The notes under the pieces are model-generated. The model saw only the letters and a list, made by a program, of their open reading frames with translations, was not told where the DNA came from and ran no database searches. A DNA stretch of 64,000 nt from Chromatium weissei (GTDB taxonomy: Bacteria > Pseudomonadota > Gammaproteobacteria > Chromatiales > Chromatiaceae), in assembly GCF_016583765.1 (NCBI RefSeq), contig NZ_NRRR01000004.1, positions 124,001-188,000 on the forward strand, read 5' to 3'. Of the stretch, positions 27,810 to 36,815 are shown in pieces. Position numbers and translations under genes: made by a program. Within the stretch, counting starts at the first letter, position 1, and the number at the start of each line of letters is the position of its first letter.

Positions 27810-30269
27810 TCAAGCTAAATTCGTCTGTTCAAATAATGCCATAAAATCAGCGGGCGTAAGTGCTGGTGCACATAAATAACCCTGAAATTCATCACAACCG
27901 GCTTCGAGAAGAAATTGTCGTTGCACCTCGTTTTCGACACCCTCTGCAATCACACGCAAGCGCAATGAATGCGCTAAATTAATTACTGCTGTAGCGATTG
28001 CGGTATCGCTATCATCATCGGGAATATCGCGGACAAAGGATTGATCAATTTTCAATCGATGAATGGGAAAACGTTTGAGATAAGCCAAACTCGAATAACC
28101 GGTACCAAAATCGTCAATTGCCAATTGCACTCCAAGCTGTACCAGCGCATCAAGACGAATAAGCGCCTCATCTACATTTTGTACCAAAATAGATTCGGTT
28201 AATTCCAATTCTAAACGCCCCGGCAGTAAACTGCTGTTGGTTAATAATTGTGCGACCGATTCTACAAAATTAGTTTGCTGAAATTGCACTGCTGAGACAT
28301 TCACGGACATTGTTAAATCAATTCCCAATGCCTGCCATCGTTCGGCTTGACGAATGGCTTCACGCAAAACCCAATCACCCAATGCGACAATAAAACCAGT
28401 TTCTTCTGCGATGGGAATGAATTGACCGGGAGATAATTCTCCAAGCTCTTGATCTTTCCAGCGAATCAGTGCTTCACTGCCAATTAACATTCCGCTGCAT
28501 AAATCGACTTGTGGTTGATAGGCAAGGCGAAAATGCTGCTGCACTAACGCTTCACGCATCGCGTGATCTATTTTCATGCGCGTTAATAAATCAACATTCA
28601 TTTGCCGCTGATAAAAACGGAAATCACCGCGTCCACGTTCTTTCACATGGTACATGGCGCTGTCGGCATTTTTAATTAAATCATCGAGTGTTTCGCCGTC
28701 TTCAGGATAGAGCGCGATGCCAATACTAAAGGTTAATGAAAATTTCATTTCGTCAATAATAAATGGTGTCGTCATGCTTGCGAGCAGACGACGTGCCGTT
28801 TGCTCTGCACCCAAGGCATCAATTTCGTGTAATAACAATACGAATTCATCACCGCCGAGCCGCGCAATGGTGTCGACCTGTCGTAAACACTCAACTAATC
28901 GTTGTGCGACTTCAATCAATACGCGGTCGCCAAAAACATGTCCTAATGAATCATTAATTTGCTTGAAACGATCGAGATCAACAAAGAGTACGGCAAAATT
29001 GGTGCGATCACGGCGAGCGAGGTTAATTGCGAATTCCAATCGCTCGGTTAAACGCACGCGATTGGGTAAACCGGTGAGCGCATCGGTATAGGCGAGCTGT
29101 TCAATGCGTTGGCGAGCAGCGACGGCTTCCGATAAATCTTTAATAAAAGCGATGTAATGAAAGGGTGCGTTTTCGGTATCGAGTACGCGCACTAATGCAA
29201 CTAAACATGGAAAAGCAGCGCCGTTTTTTTTGTGTTGTACGATTTCGCCTTGCCAAAATCCGTGATGATTTAATGCGTCTTTAATCGCACGATGTGGATG
29301 ATTGCCAATCCATAATGGCAGTGATTGTGATAAATGTTGATTGGTGAGTTCAATTGCCGTTGCGCCAATCATGCGTTCACATGCGGGATTCACAGCGACA
29401 ATACGAAAATGGGGATCGGTGACCATAATTGCGTCTAAACTTGCTTCAAATACTCGCGCTGCCAATACGAGTCTTTTTTCATCGGCGAGACGTTGTGTGA
29501 TATTGCGAAATGAATAAACGCGTCCAATTGGACTGCCGCGGGCGTATTGCGGCAATGTCACGCGTTCTAATACTTGCCCGCTGCGTAACATCAATACATC
29601 GGATGCTTCTAATAATGGATCGCGGCTAATTGCGGTCATGCGTCCGGCGTAGGCGCTGGCATCGACGACTGCTCGTGCCATCCATCCGTATACGCCCACG
29701 TCGTCGCGCTCGGTCAATAGCGAGTTGGGCAGATTCCACATCTCCGCAAAGCCTTGATTAAAGCCGCGAATTGCGCCATCTAAATCGGTGACGAGAATGC
29801 CATCAGCGGTGGATTCCAAGGTTGCTCGCAATTCCGCAACCAGTTTTTCCAATTCGTTTTCAACGGCACAACGCTCGCTCTCATTCGTCACCGTCACGAC
29901 ATAAAACACAATGCCATCAAGACATTGTGCGCGACTGACGCGCCGTAACACCGTCACCAAAGATTGATCGGCGCGCCGCAACAGGGTTTCTGACAGCAGA
30001 TGATCGGCGCGACCGGCAGCGACATCTTCCCAAAAAAAGACATCTTCCGGCGTAAATGCAAAATCAATAACGGGATAACCAATTAAAGCTGTATGTGAAA
30101 GACCTAATAACTCTTCTGCGATGTGATTTGCGGCGACCACTCGCAATTCTAATGGATCAACAATCCATACGGCTTCAATCATGCTTTCAATCAGTGATTG
30201 CCATAGCGCAATGCAATCGGTAACACCAATTAAATCATTACGGATTGCCGATTGATGCGATTGATTCAT
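27810..30269 (-). CDS. PAS-PAS-PAS-GGDEF-EAL cyclic-di-GMP protein
   Basis: 819 residues. Three PAS-like sensor regions (about 20-130, 140-260, 270-385) are followed by GGDEF (about 395-555) and EAL (about 570-815). The cyclase motif GGDEF is intact, with an RQVD inhibitory site five residues before it. The EAL part keeps SEALIRW, NVSAVQF, LTESIL and DDFGTGYSSL, so both synthesis and breakdown look possible. No membrane segment is seen, so the sensor is probably cytoplasmic. Its start overlaps the HD-GYP stop by 4 bp, and AGGAG precedes the ATG. Confidence 0.94.
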   Translation of the reverse strand: MNQSHQSAIRNDLIGVTDCIALWQSLIESMIEAVWIVDPLELRVVAANHIAEELLGLSHTALIGYPVIDFAFTPEDVFFWEDVAAGRADHLLSETLLRRADQSLVTVLRRVSRAQCLDGIVFYVVTVTNESERCAVENELEKLVAELRATLESTADGILVTDLDGAIRGFNQGFAEMWNLPNSLLTERDDVGVYGWMARAVVDASAYAGRMTAISRDPLLEASDVLMLRSGQVLERVTLPQYARGSPIGRVYSFRNITQRLADEKRLVLAARVFEASLDAIMVTDPHFRIVAVNPACERMIGATAIELTNQHLSQSLPLWIGNHPHRAIKDALNHHGFWQGEIVQHKKNGAAFPCLVALVRVLDTENAPFHYIAFIKDLSEAVAARQRIEQLAYTDALTGLPNRVRLTERLEFAINLARRDRTNFAVLFVDLDRFKQINDSLGHVFGDRVLIEVAQRLVECLRQVDTIARLGGDEFVLLLHEIDALGAEQTARRLLASMTTPFIIDEMKFSLTFSIGIALYPEDGETLDDLIKNADSAMYHVKERGRGDFRFYQRQMNVDLLTRMKIDHAMREALVQQHFRLAYQPQVDLCSGMLIGSEALIRWKDQELGELSPGQFIPIAEETGFIVALGDWVLREAIRQAERWQALGIDLTMSVNVSAVQFQQTNFVESVAQLLTNSSLLPGRLELELTESILVQNVDEALIRLDALVQLGVQLAIDDFGTGYSSLAYLKRFPIHRLKIDQSFVRDIPDDDSDTAIATAVINLAHSLRLRVIAEGVENEVQRQFLLEAGCDEFQGYLCAPALTPADFMALFEQTNLA

Positions 30270-31519
30270 CGGGACTCCTGAGCATCAATTAAATCGCGGG
30301 CACGCTCAAAGAAATAACACAGACGTTGTCCGGGTGAAAGGTAATCAAATACTGCTCGCGGCAGTTGCACGGGTTTGAGACTTAATCGAATTCCCAGTGA
30401 TGTTTCTTTTTCTAAATCGACAATCAATGCTTCTTCGCTGGGCAGTTTTTGATCGTAAATTAGTACGCGTGGTTTTAATGGACGTGTCGAATTAACTGAG
30501 ACAACAAGTGCATAGCGATTGTCTGTTAATAACACCAATGAGCCGGGCGGATAAACGCCCATCATGCGAATAAAGATGCCGAGATAATTGTTGTCAAATT
30601 TGTGTTGTTGATGCGCAAACATGAGCGCCAATGCTTTGTGTGGTGTAATCGCTGCAACGGGATTGGCGGGATTACATAGATTATCGTAATGATTGACTAA
30701 ACTGAGAATGCGCGATGCAGGTTGCAGGGCATCGCCTGCCAATTGATTCGGAAAACCGCTGCCGTCTACGTATTCATGATGCTGAGAAATAATCGTGCAT
30801 ATCGATTCATTTAATCCCATTTCTGCTGCCATTTCCGCACCATAAATAACATGTTGCTGAAATAAATTGCGCTCGGTCGCATTCAAATCTTTATCGCGCC
30901 AACGTAAGCGTTCCGGCAATGCAATTTTGCCGATGTCATGCAGCAGTGCGCCTAAACCCAGCGGTTTGAGTGTCGCGGCATCCAAACCCAGCCGTTTACC
31001 TAATAGCAGCGTAATGACTGTGACATTGATAGTGTGCAGCGATGAATGTTCACCGGCTTTTTCCGATAACAGGCGAATGAAGGATTCATCTTGTTCAAAC
31101 AGATTGCCGACCAAACCGCCAATCATTTCCTCGGCCAGCTCGCGGGCAACCGTTGGTTGTTGCTGCAACTGTTTGAGTAGATGACGAAATGTGTGCGTGG
31201 CGGTGGAAAATTCGCGCTCACAACGCGCCAGAGTTGCCCGTTGATCGAGCAGGCATTGACGGTGATTTGCCGCTGCGGCATTCACCTCCAGCTTGATTTC
31301 AGTGGGCGGTGGCGATTCAGAAGCGTTCAAATCACTGCGTTCGGGCGACCAGCGCAGGCGCTGCAATCCCAGTCCGCGAATGGTGTCAATCTGGCTGGTG
31401 GAGATGATTTTGAAGTTGTTCAGTGCAAAAGGATGTCCGATCCAACCCAGATCGAGATAGATGTACATGCCCACACGCAGTGCATCGACTTCGATAAATT
31501 GCGCTTGAGAATCGCTCAT
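30266..31519 (-). CDS. HD-GYP cyclic-di-GMP phosphodiesterase with DUF3391 N-terminus
   Basis: 417 residues. The N-terminal DUF3391 domain (VDALRVGMYIYLDLGWIGHPF) is followed by an HD-GYP domain with LLHDIGKIALP and HHEYVDGSGFP. The GYP tyrosine is replaced by Phe (GFP), seen in some active members. The metal ligands HD, HH and D are present. The start at 31519 begins the conserved N-terminus; the longer upstream frame runs into the preceding gene. It overlaps the GGDEF-EAL gene by 4 bp and lies 13 bp after the coiled-coil gene. Confidence 0.92.
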   Translation of the reverse strand: MSDSQAQFIEVDALRVGMYIYLDLGWIGHPFALNNFKIISTSQIDTIRGLGLQRLRWSPERSDLNASESPPPTEIKLEVNAAAANHRQCLLDQRATLARCEREFSTATHTFRHLLKQLQQQPTVARELAEEMIGGLVGNLFEQDESFIRLLSEKAGEHSSLHTINVTVITLLLGKRLGLDAATLKPLGLGALLHDIGKIALPERLRWRDKDLNATERNLFQQHVIYGAEMAAEMGLNESICTIISQHHEYVDGSGFPNQLAGDALQPASRILSLVNHYDNLCNPANPVAAITPHKALALMFAHQQHKFDNNYLGIFIRMMGVYPPGSLVLLTDNRYALVVSVNSTRPLKPRVLIYDQKLPSEEALIVDLEKETSLGIRLSLKPVQLPRAVFDYLSPGQRLCYFFERARDLIDAQESR

Positions 31520-31532
31520 ACGCGTTGAAAAA

Positions 31533-33947
31533 TCAGGTGGTTGCGGCGGTATCGGCATTCGCATCATCCTCGGTATTCGCTTCGATATTCGCTGTCGCCG
31601 CAAGGTCATGCAATTCCATCTCGAAATTCGCTTCTGTCTGCGCACACAGCAGACGACCGAGGCTTTCTTCATAAAACAAAATGCGATTTTGAGTTGAATC
31701 AGAACGCGCGATGATCTCGGTCACGCTGTTGTCGTGCGCAAGTTTGCGCACCTCAAGTCGCCGCAATTCATCGCGCCAGCGAATCAGCCGCTCGTTCTCC
31801 GTTTGCGCGAGCTTTTGAAGCGCCTTCAATTCGCGTTTCAATTCGTTGACGGCTTGCGCATTCTCCGTGCGCCGTCCAAACCAAAAACTGACGCGGGTCG
31901 GCGTTGCGGCGACCGCTTTGGTGGCGGTGGCGAGACGACGCGTCAGCAGGTCAAGTTCAGCGTTGCGCGCAGTTTGCGCGACTTCAGCCGTTTCAAGATG
32001 CTGGCGCACCGTTGCCATTTCTTCCTCCAATTTGCGTCCAGATTGCCGCAAATTGCGCAGATCGGCGCTTTGTTTCGCATCTAATCCGCGCAGGCGATTC
32101 AGTTCAAACCGAATGCCTGTCAAACGAATTTGAAATGCTTCACGGCGACGATTGGCGGCTTGTTCACTGATTTGCGCCAAATGCGCTTGCCGTCGCTCCG
32201 CTTCCGTTTGTTGCACATCGGTCAGGGTTTGCTCGCGCAGCCGTTCAATGTCATGCAGACGAGCGCGTAATTCATTGCGAGCAACTTCCTGCGCTTGTTC
32301 AAAGGCTTCGCGTTGCTGGCGCAGATTTTCTTCTTCAATGGCGCGTTGCCGTGCCCAATCTGCGCGTGCTTTGTGCAATTCGCTCGCCAGCTCCACGCGC
32401 CGCTGATCCAATTGCGCTCGCGTTTCTTCATTCAATTGCGCTTTTAATTGCGCGGTGCGCAGACTCAATTCTTGATCGTAGGCTGCAAGTTCCAAATCGC
32501 GGCGGCGATTCACAAACTCATGTTCTTGCTGCAAATTATCCTGTCTTAATTGCAGCAATTCCTGCTCGAATGTTTGACCGGCTTGATATTTCAATAAGGG
32601 TTCGCGCACTTCTAACAGCGCTTGACGCGCAGCATAAAACGCGGCGGGGTCTTTCTCGTACAGTTGCCATAACCGTACAAATTCCAACGGGTTAAGCTGT
32701 TGATCGGAGGTTTGCCAGGTGTCAAAGCCGGGAATATCCGCCAAACCGCCGACCAGATATTTACGATATTGCAACTGCATGGTTTCGCTGAAATAGGCGC
32801 TCACAGCAGCCGGTTCAAACAGCTTGAGTGCGATCAACGCGAAAAACAGCACACCGAGCGCGGCCTGTGAAAAACCTTCCACCGTTTCAAAATGGGGTAC
32901 GCCGTTTTCATCTGGACTCTGACGCAGCGCGTGCAGAATTTTCGAGCGCGCCGCAAAAGTCAGACGCGGTGGCACAGCCTCTACTTGCTGCGCTTTCAAC
33001 TCTGCGGTGGCCTGATCCAGTCGCGTTTGCTGTTCTAACCGCAGTTGATTGAGACGTTCAGACGCGGCAGTCAGTTCTGCTTCTAACGCTTTGATTTGGT
33101 TAATTATGGCGCTTAAACGCTGATCGACTTCTGTTTGTTTCGCCGTCAGCACCTCCGCAATCTGTTTGGCATTGACTTCCCATTTGCGCGCTTCGGGGCC
33201 GCGCCCCTCGGGACGACCATTGCGACCCATCACTTCGTTACCGAGTCGTTCTCGTGCGGCAACCAAATCTTGTCGCAGAATCGCCAGCTCCGGCGCGTAT
33301 TCAGTTTCCATTTGCAACCGCCGGTCGCGTTCCAACGCCAGCGCCTGAGTCAGGCGAGCGATGTCCGCTTCGAGTGGTTGTGTGCGTTCTCGATACAAGG
33401 CTTCAATCTGCGCGGCGCGTTCGTGAACGTGCGTTTGCAACGTCGCATCGCGTTGAATGTAATACTGTTCTACTTGCCGCTGGTGATAACTGCTGATGTC
33501 ATCAGCGCGAATCAATTTGCCGAGAAAAGGCGCAGTCACATAAAGCGAAATGGCGACGATGGCAACGCGCAGCAGCAATCCAAAAAACCAGCGAATAATT
33601 GCGCCAAAGCCTTGGTTAATAAAAGGATTCCAGCGCCGAGCGCGTAATGTCGGACGCTCGGACATAATCAGTGACGCATCGACGATCCAAATCACTGAAA
33701 ACATCAATAAAAACATGAATAGTCCAGCAATCGGCTGCAACCACGAGAACGCGGCGGGCACGATGGATGCGCTCACCAATCCCCACACGATGCCCTCGAT
33801 GCTGGCCATCAGTAGAATGACGACCCAAGCAAATCCTAACCACACGCGGACGGCAGGTGTCGCCAGCGATTGTCCGTAAGGACGTAAGCGTAAAAAGTCG
33901 AGTCGCGGCATTTTCAACCACAGGTCTTTGCGCAAAATACTTCCCAT
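31533..33947 (-). CDS. Large membrane protein with long coiled coil (DUF4407-like)
   Basis: 804 residues. Three N-terminal hydrophobic helices (about 35-57, 65-92, 118-140) are followed by a helical region rich in Glu/Gln/Arg. A further membrane segment at about 370-390 (AALGVLFFALIALKLF) precedes an almost continuous coiled coil of about 330 residues and an acidic C-terminus (EANTEDDANADTAATT). The layout resembles DUF4407, whose function is unknown. The central and C-terminal parts could span or tether across a compartment. It starts an operon with HD-GYP and GGDEF-EAL, suggesting a link to c-di-GMP output. Family call is from architecture only. Confidence 0.65.
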   Translation of the reverse strand: MGSILRKDLWLKMPRLDFLRLRPYGQSLATPAVRVWLGFAWVVILLMASIEGIVWGLVSASIVPAAFSWLQPIAGLFMFLLMFSVIWIVDASLIMSERPTLRARRWNPFINQGFGAIIRWFFGLLLRVAIVAISLYVTAPFLGKLIRADDISSYHQRQVEQYYIQRDATLQTHVHERAAQIEALYRERTQPLEADIARLTQALALERDRRLQMETEYAPELAILRQDLVAARERLGNEVMGRNGRPEGRGPEARKWEVNAKQIAEVLTAKQTEVDQRLSAIINQIKALEAELTAASERLNQLRLEQQTRLDQATAELKAQQVEAVPPRLTFAARSKILHALRQSPDENGVPHFETVEGFSQAALGVLFFALIALKLFEPAAVSAYFSETMQLQYRKYLVGGLADIPGFDTWQTSDQQLNPLEFVRLWQLYEKDPAAFYAARQALLEVREPLLKYQAGQTFEQELLQLRQDNLQQEHEFVNRRRDLELAAYDQELSLRTAQLKAQLNEETRAQLDQRRVELASELHKARADWARQRAIEEENLRQQREAFEQAQEVARNELRARLHDIERLREQTLTDVQQTEAERRQAHLAQISEQAANRRREAFQIRLTGIRFELNRLRGLDAKQSADLRNLRQSGRKLEEEMATVRQHLETAEVAQTARNAELDLLTRRLATATKAVAATPTRVSFWFGRRTENAQAVNELKRELKALQKLAQTENERLIRWRDELRRLEVRKLAHDNSVTEIIARSDSTQNRILFYEESLGRLLCAQTEANFEMELHDLAATANIEANTEDDANADTAATT

Positions 33948-34088
33948 TCTCGTGAGCTGTTTGGAATGAAATGGACAGCAGGTAAATTAGAAATTGTATG
34001 CTTTCGATAAGAAACTGACGAACCGTCACTGTTCGTTGACTTCAGAACGATTGATTGCGGTTTGAGTTGTCAATTGTCAGAAAAAACG

Positions 34089-34128
34089 GTTGTCATCAAT
34101 CACTGACAACTTTTCAATCCATTAAAAA
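34089..34128. repeat. Second copy of the TCACTGACAAC...CCATTAAAAA intergenic element
   Basis: GTTGTCA (34089-34095) and ACTGACAAC (34102-34110) form a short dyad, followed by CCATTAAAAA at 34119-34128, 20 bp before an ATG. The element before sppA (152-210) has the same words in the same order. Confidence 0.45.
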
Positions 34129-34147
34129 TAAAGGTTTTATCGACACT

Positions 34148-34564
34148 ATGGACCGTTTAACGCGTAATGCGATGCTGATTTCTACGCTTCTGTTGGTGCT
34201 GTTGATCATTTCTTTAGCGTGGAATCGTGATCTCGCGCCGCGCATTTGGCAGCTCAACACGCTGTTGGAACAAGACCCGGTGCTTGCCAATTATCCCTAT
34301 GATTTTAAGGCAGTTTTGTTCGTTAACGGCATCGTGACGTTAACCAGTCCTCATGCGTCAGTTGCACCGTTGGAACCGTTTTTGCGCGTCGTTGATGTGA
34401 ATGCGAAAACGTCGCAGGAATTGGAAGCTGCTCGCGCACGGTTTGAACAACAAGAACGTCATGTCATCGCGCTGATGCTGGCCGAGCCTGATGTGGAATC
34501 AGTGGAATGGTCGTTAGATCGCGCTTGGTATCACCGGCATCATTTGCCTTTGGCGCAACCCTGA
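34148..34564 (+). CDS. Single-helix membrane protein of unknown function
   Basis: 138 residues. An N-terminal membrane helix (MLISTLLLVLLIISLAW) is followed by an extracytoplasmic domain of about 110 residues with a VLFVNGIVTL strand and a helical RARFEQQERHVIALMLAEPD segment, and a His-rich end (WYHRHHLPLAQP). No family is recognised. The ATG at 34148 directly precedes the membrane helix. The gene stands alone between the coiled-coil gene and the SRP RNA. Confidence 0.7.
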   Translation: MDRLTRNAMLISTLLLVLLIISLAWNRDLAPRIWQLNTLLEQDPVLANYPYDFKAVLFVNGIVTLTSPHASVAPLEPFLRVVDVNAKTSQELEAARARFEQQERHVIALMLAEPDVESVEWSLDRAWYHRHHLPLAQP

Positions 34565-34623
34565 ACGGCGGTGAATGTGTGCGATAAGGTGTTGGTAAAG
34601 CGAATGAAAAATGAAAATTTTGC

Positions 34624-34633
34624 AGAAAAAAAA
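34624..34633 (-). terminator. T-tract ending the SRP RNA transcript
   Basis: ATTTTTTTTC on the minus strand directly follows the terminal helix of ffs, which itself provides the terminator stem. Confidence 0.8.
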
Positions 34634-34634
34634 T

Positions 34635-34746
34635 GGTGATCGTCACCAGCCACACCCCGGCACACGCTTCAACTGCTGCGGCTGCTCCCTTCCGGGCCTG
34701 ACCGGGTTCACGGTTTCGCATTGCGAGGGGACCGACGACGATCACC
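34635..34746 (-). ncRNA. ffs: Bacterial small SRP RNA (4.5S RNA)
   Basis: On the minus strand a 112-nt RNA has the universal SRP core GGTCAGGCCCGGAAGGGAGC, ending in the AGCAGCC that continues the asymmetric loop. The ends pair (GGTGATCGTC with GACGATCACC), giving one long hairpin as in E. coli 4.5S RNA. A run of eight T follows the 3' end. It binds Ffh and targets inner-membrane proteins to FtsY/SecYEG. Confidence 0.97.
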
Positions 34747-34753
34747 GTCAATA

Positions 34754-34782
34754 ACTATAACGATCAACGTTTCATGCCGCAA
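34754..34782 (-). promoter_or_regulatory. Sigma-70 promoter of ffs
   Basis: On the minus strand TTGCGG (34782-34777) and TATAGT (34759-34754) are separated by exactly 17 bp. The -10 ends seven bases before the predicted 5' G of the SRP RNA. Confidence 0.75.
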
Positions 34783-34864
34783 TCCGTATTTATCAAAGTT
34801 GTGCGTTACACAATTGAAAACACGAACTATTTTGCGTTTTTATTCAACCGCGTCGCAGTCAGCA

Positions 34865-36028
34865 TCATTCTTTTAACCACAAACAACCATCGTCGCTTGC
34901 AGCCGCAATCGCCGCCAGACGGGCATCATGCGCGGCGCAACTGGCGGCATTCGCGTAAATCACCGGCAGCGGTGCTCGCTCCTTGTTGAGAAAATGGCGC
35001 ACTGCGACTGGCGCATCGGACGTGTTCGGCGTGAATGACTGACTGCCGAGATGCAGCGTCACCTGTCCGCCAGTCATGGCGAGATACAGCGCCGCAAGTA
35101 TTTCCGCGTCGAGCAGCGCCCCGTGCAAATCACGGCGACTGTTGTCCACGTCATAACGTTTGCACAGCGCATTCAAATTGTTTTGCTGTCCGGGATGACG
35201 CTTTCTTGCCATGTCCAGCGTATCAATCACACTGCCGCGTTCGTGAAGCAGCGGCGTATTCGCTCGCCACAGGCGCAATTCGTGATTGAGAAAACCGGTG
35301 TCAAATGGCGCGTTGTGAATGATCAGTTCGGCATCGTCGATGTAATGCAGAAACTCCTCGGCAATCTCCGCAAAACGCGGTTTATCCGCCAGAAACGCAT
35401 CGGTGATGCCATGAACCTTGAGTGCGTCAGGATTAACCTTGCAGTCTGGCTGCAAATAGCAATGAAACACTTTGCCGGTGAGTTGACGATCAATTAATTC
35501 CACACAACCGATTTCAATGACACGATCACCCGCCGCAAAAGAAAGACCTGTTGTTTCCGTATCGAGCACAATTTGACGCATATTCGAAACCTTGCGATGA
35601 CCGATAACACCTTGATTTGCTAACCGATCCGCACGTTCATTCTCGGCGTGACCGGCATGACCCTTGACCCAGCGCCAGCGCACACGATGACCGATGAGCG
35701 CGATGTCCAAGCGTTGCCACAGATCGCGGTTTTTCACTGGTTCACGATTGGCATTGCGCCAGCCATTGCGTTTCCACTTCTGCATCCATTCGTTAACGCC
35801 ACGCGAGACGTATTGCGAATCGGTCGTCAGTTCAATGGGAACGGAGTGATCGAGCGTTTCCAGTGCAACGATAACTGCCATGAGTTCCATGCGATTATTC
35901 GTCGTCTTCGGTTCGCCGCCGCAAAGCTCCTTTTCAACTCCGTTGTAACGCCAAAACACACCCCAGCCGCCCGCTCCGGGATTGCCTTTACAGGCTCCAT
36001 CTGTGAAAACTTGAACACAATCAGACAT
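34865..36028 (-). CDS. Fused ribonuclease HI and DNA polymerase III epsilon subunit
   Basis: 387 residues in one frame. Residues 1-140 are RNase HI with the full active site at E. coli positions: Asp10, Glu48, Asp70, His124, Asp134. A short linker (VIGHRKVSN) leads to Met150, where DnaQ begins ([12 protein letters not shown] with the exonuclease Asp/Glu). [14 protein letters not shown] and the [11 protein letters not shown] motif follow. RNase HI removes RNA in hybrids and epsilon proofreads replication. The genes are adjacent in relatives, and fused versions are known in Acinetobacter-type genomes. AAGG eight bases before Met150 (35581) could allow separate epsilon synthesis. The start at 36028 overlaps the methyltransferase by 8 bp. 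Confidence 0.93.
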   Translation of the reverse strand: MSDCVQVFTDGACKGNPGAGGWGVFWRYNGVEKELCGGEPKTTNNRMELMAVIVALETLDHSVPIELTTDSQYVSRGVNEWMQKWKRNGWRNANREPVKNRDLWQRLDIALIGHRVRWRWVKGHAGHAENERADRLANQGVIGHRKVSNMRQIVLDTETTGLSFAAGDRVIEIGCVELIDRQLTGKVFHCYLQPDCKVNPDALKVHGITDAFLADKPRFAEIAEEFLHYIDDAELIIHNAPFDTGFLNHELRLWRANTPLLHERGSVIDTLDMARKRHPGQQNNLNALCKRYDVDNSRRDLHGALLDAEILAALYLAMTGGQVTLHLGSQSFTPNTSDAPVAVRHFLNKERAPLPVIYANAASCAAHDARLAAIAAASDDGCLWLKE

Positions 36029-36788
36029 GATCGTTGCTGCCGCGAGTGGTTGGACGTACAGCAGTGCTCGGCAATATCGGGCAGCGCCGTGCCCATATCG
36101 GTTTGATCGGAGTGAGTGTGGCGACGCGCTTGACGGCACGAATCACATAAATTCCACCAAAAAACGGTAAAAAACGTTGTCCGAGCGATTCAAATGGTAG
36201 ACATCCAGCGCTATAAGCGCGCCGCAGCGGTGGACAAAACAGAAGATGCTCACGCACTTCAACGACAAATCCGGCGCTGACGAGCCAGTTTTCAAGCTGC
36301 GTCGCTGTTCTAAAACGGCCACACCACGGCATTCGTTGCTGCCGAGCAGTCAGCATCAAACGCCACAATCCCCAGAAACTCACCGCATTAAAACCCACCA
36401 CAATGACGCGCCCATCAGGAATTAACACGCGCTCAACTTCGCACAGCACACGCCGAGGATCGCTAGTTAAATCAAGCGTGTGCGGTAATAACACCGCGTC
36501 AATACTGTCGGCCGCAAACGGCAAATCCGTTTCTACACCAGCAATCGTTAATTCAGCGCCTCTGCTGATCGGCGCTGAAGTCAGCAATACCTGATGGCGA
36601 ATGCGACAGGTTGCCAGCGCCTCTCGACACAGTTCTGTTGGACCAATTTGCAGCAAGTAATAACCAAAGCTGGTGCTCAGTAATCGGCGCACACAGACAC
36701 CTTCAAGCTGCGCCACGCGATGCCCTAGCGGAGAGCGATACCAATTTTGCAGACCTGCAAATGGAGTGTGGTCGTTAGAAACCGTCAT
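36021..36788 (-). CDS. Class I SAM-dependent methyltransferase
   Basis: 255 residues with a methyltransferase type-11-like core. The N-terminus [15 protein letters not shown] is typical of the group next to rnhA/gloB. Motif regions are [28 protein letters not shown] and [14 protein letters not shown]. The glycine-rich SAM loop ([17 protein letters not shown]) is degenerate compared with the usual GxGxG. The target is unknown. The start at 36788 has GAG seven bases upstream; ATG 36806 is an alternative. It overlaps the downstream fusion gene by 8 bp. Confidence 0.82.
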   Translation of the reverse strand: MTVSNDHTPFAGLQNWYRSPLGHRVAQLEGVCVRRLLSTSFGYYLLQIGPTELCREALATCRIRHQVLLTSAPISRGAELTIAGVETDLPFAADSIDAVLLPHTLDLTSDPRRVLCEVERVLIPDGRVIVVGFNAVSFWGLWRLMLTARQQRMPWCGRFRTATQLENWLVSAGFVVEVREHLLFCPPLRRAYSAGCLPFESLGQRFLPFFGGIYVIRAVKRVATLTPIKPIWARRCPILPSTAVRPTTRGSNDHV

Positions 36789-36815
36789 TACGCCGCTCTT
36801 TGTCATGTAATGACA

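Noticed and set aside
34464-34751. A 95-residue minus-strand frame across the SRP RNA
   Set aside because: It lies over the 4.5S RNA gene, whose structure, promoter and T-tract are all clear, so coding is very unlikely.
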